Positions 62,977-63,204 of a stretch of DNA of 63,204 nucleotides are shown here, in pieces. Each line of letters opens with the position of its first letter. Within the stretch, counting starts at the first letter, position 1. Origin of the DNA: Algoriphagus alkaliphilus (GTDB taxonomy: Bacteria; Bacteroidota; Bacteroidia; Cytophagales; Cyclobacteriaceae); contig NZ_FMXE01000031.1 in the NCBI RefSeq assembly GCF_900103735.1, positions 1-63,204 on the forward strand. The letters run 5' to 3'. A program made the translations under genes and the position numbers. The notes beneath the pieces were generated by a model. That model saw only the letters and a program-made list of their open reading frames with translations. It made no database searches and was not told where the DNA came from.

Positions 62977-63204
62977 CAGTTAAAGCTAGAAAAGAATTGG
63001 AAAATTGGGATCAAGGTCTTGAAAAAAAACTCAAAGAGTGATTTTCTTTTTTTTGATTATCCGCAATCCTGCCAGTAAGAAAGATTAGGCTATATAAAGT
63101 TGCGGATAATCGTCCACAGACGACTGTCAACAGTCCACAGCTCGTCTCATCGGACTTCTATCCTTATTTCCTATGGCTACTGGTAAGAAAGCGGATATAC
63201 AGAT
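62977..63204. other. Intergenic end of the window
   Basis: No gene is seen. It presumably holds the promoter of the RemB-like gene. Confidence 0.5.

Noticed and set aside
1..63204. tRNA genes
   Set aside because: I looked for TTCGA/TTCAA T-loop contexts with paired arms; none formed a credible cloverleaf.

Overview
The window looks like a chromosomal segment of a Bacteroidota bacterium, most likely of the Cytophagales (Cyclobacteriaceae or Algoriphagus type). The evidence is TAnnTTTG-type promoter boxes, almost no Shine-Dalgarno sequences, families typical of the phylum (DUF4421, DUF4422, RemB/Wzi-like barrel, TonB-plug/carboxypeptidase-like protein, propeller lipoproteins, GG-leader peptides), and the 23S/5S sequences at the left end. 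The genus is inference.

Layout: 1-0.3 kb is the end of an rRNA operon (23S 3' end, 5S, terminator). 0.66-4.6 kb holds a DUF1569 protein and a class Ia ribonucleotide reductase operon (nrdB-nrdA). 5.1-9.0 kb holds rplU-rpmA and a large secreted Asp-box propeller protein. 9.1-33.85 kb is an accessory island, almost all on the minus strand. 33.9-63 kb is mostly housekeeping: rhomboid protease, polyprenyl synthase, RNase R, exonuclease, lipB, aminotransferase, four glycosyltransferases, ALDH7, PPK2, phosphofructokinase, PAS/metallo-hydrolase pair, glucuronoyl esterase, ORF6N protein, YifB, an MsbA-like ABC exporter and a RemB-like outer-membrane protein.

The island is the main discovery. It carries four small Cys-rich precursor peptides, each with a 28-residue leader ending in Gly-Gly. 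The core genes lie in one minus-strand run: two VKOR-thioredoxin disulfide proteins, a C39-peptidase ABC exporter, an HlyD adaptor, a LanC-like protein without visible zinc ligands, a GT2/GT7C-like and a GT32-like glycosyltransferase, and propeller lipoproteins near each precursor. I infer a system that makes, oxidises, probably glycosylates and exports small disulfide-rich peptides (glycocin-like), without a dehydratase or radical-SAM enzyme. A 40-bp element with fixed internal spacing (TTTACTAA / AGTAAAT / TTTACTAA plus CTATACC) stands 78-81 bp before the start codon at five places: three precursors, the VKOR operon and a remnant. Two of the five copies are divergent to XRE regulator genes. 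Both XRE genes contain a long C/A homopolymer that puts a conserved C-terminal helix out of frame, which suggests phase variation.

The island is mosaic and decaying. One VKOR copy is frameshifted at a G7 tract and the other has an in-frame amber codon. A glycosyltransferase is 5'-truncated, three fragments come from the transporter/VKOR genes (two of them chimeras), and a remnant copy of the XRE/rhomboid junction lies 7 kb away between two DUF4143-type ATPase genes. These duplications and deletions suggest that precursor cassettes are gained and lost by recombination. Whether the homopolymer and stop differences are biological or sequencing errors cannot be decided from this sequence.
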